DNA of 64,000 bases, taken from Komarekiella atlantica HA4396-MV6 (GTDB lineage: Bacteria > Cyanobacteriota > Cyanobacteriia > Cyanobacteriales > Nostocaceae). Position numbers and translations under genes: made by a program. The DNA lies in the NCBI GenBank assembly GCA_019359395.1, contig JAHHHK010000005.1:124001-188000 (forward strand). The letters run 5' to 3'. Shown here piece by piece: positions 63,672 to 64,000 of the stretch; position 1 is the stretch's first letter, and every line of letters starts with the position of its first letter. The notes below the pieces were generated by a model. That model ran no database searches, had not been told where the DNA came from, and saw only the letters and a program-made list of their open reading frames with translations.

Positions 63672-64000
63672 TTGCTTGCTAAGCTTTGCACCCTCCTAAT
63701 CACAAAATATTGCTAGAATTTGGAACATTCGAGGCTTGGAATGTCAATTTAGCAAGCTTTGTACTCAATACACCTATTCAGTACTGAGTTTCTATTTACC
63801 AGTCAGTACCCCAGCTACAAAGACATGGGTAAAAGCACACAACTAGCTGTACGCTATTACAACCATATCTGTTACAAAGATTTTTAAAATGGTATGAGGC
63901 TATTCATAAAATCGTACAATTTCACAAAAGTTCTGCCAACTTTGCCAGTAGACTATCTGCTAAATTCAATAAATCAATATTGTCTCTATCAACACTATTT
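63672..64000. other. AT-rich end region
   Basis: Nothing recognisable: no coding frame, hairpin or repeat stands out in these last 330 bp. Confidence 0.4.

Overview
The window is chromosomal DNA of a filamentous, Nostoc/Anabaena-like cyanobacterium. It carries psbA (photosystem II D1), ndhM, a high-light-inducible protein, the carotenoid ketolase crtW, a cyanobacterial class II ribonucleotide reductase and several families known mainly from cyanobacteria. The octamer GCGATCGC (HIP1) is frequent, and short heptamer repeats (TTACGAA-like) and palindromic dispersed repeats fill many gaps, as in Nostocales. No tRNA, rRNA or CRISPR array was recognised.

Layout. 1-5.1 kb: 5' part of fbp, an RRM protein, and nrdJ split by a 312-nt group I intron inside the active-site motif. 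5.4-13.7 kb is an accessory region: a Uma2-family gene broken by a MITE with a clean target duplication, a 21-bp tandem repeat, two toxin-antitoxin-type pairs (AbrB/PIN and DUF2281/VapC) lying between decayed copies of a TPR gene tail, and then a 1515-residue CHAT-NTPase-TPR protein with a small EACC1-like partner. 13.8-25.2 kb: FMN-binding protein, decayed TnpB, cysE, a secreted protein, a DUF3352 protein, rhodanese, hrcA, two paralogous membrane proteins, crtW, Hlip and an SDR. 25.2-31.3 kb: a tight minus-strand run (SRPBCC, CPXCG protein, radical SAM, SemiSWEET, nucleotidyltransferase, aroC), then psbA with its own terminator. 31.6-36.2 kb: an MBOAT/SGNH-like pair suggesting polysaccharide acylation. 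36.4-40.2 kb: ppc and small membrane proteins.

40.3-44.3 kb is the most interesting stretch: a compact lasso-peptide locus. A 52-codon precursor gene is followed on the same strand by a fused RRE/leader peptidase (B1-B2), an asparagine-synthetase-like cyclase (C) and a PhyH-family Fe(II)/2-oxoglutarate dioxygenase. The predicted core, GYWGYWDDWGGYYS, is very rich in Tyr and Trp. No transporter or isopeptidase is adjacent.

45-52 kb mixes housekeeping genes (NUDIX, DUF3531, TPR protein, ABC ATPase, rsmG, FkbM methyltransferase) with repeat-rich gaps and gene remnants (IS5-type transposase, histidine kinase, PfpI protease). 52.7-59.1 kb holds a signalling set: FHA-PrsW, an unrecognised protein, CHAT-FHA and a zinc-ribbon PP2C phosphatase, which fit a phosphothreonine-dependent switch coupled to proteases. 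59.1-64 kb is sparse, with ndhM, a small unknown gene and a LuxR-type response regulator.
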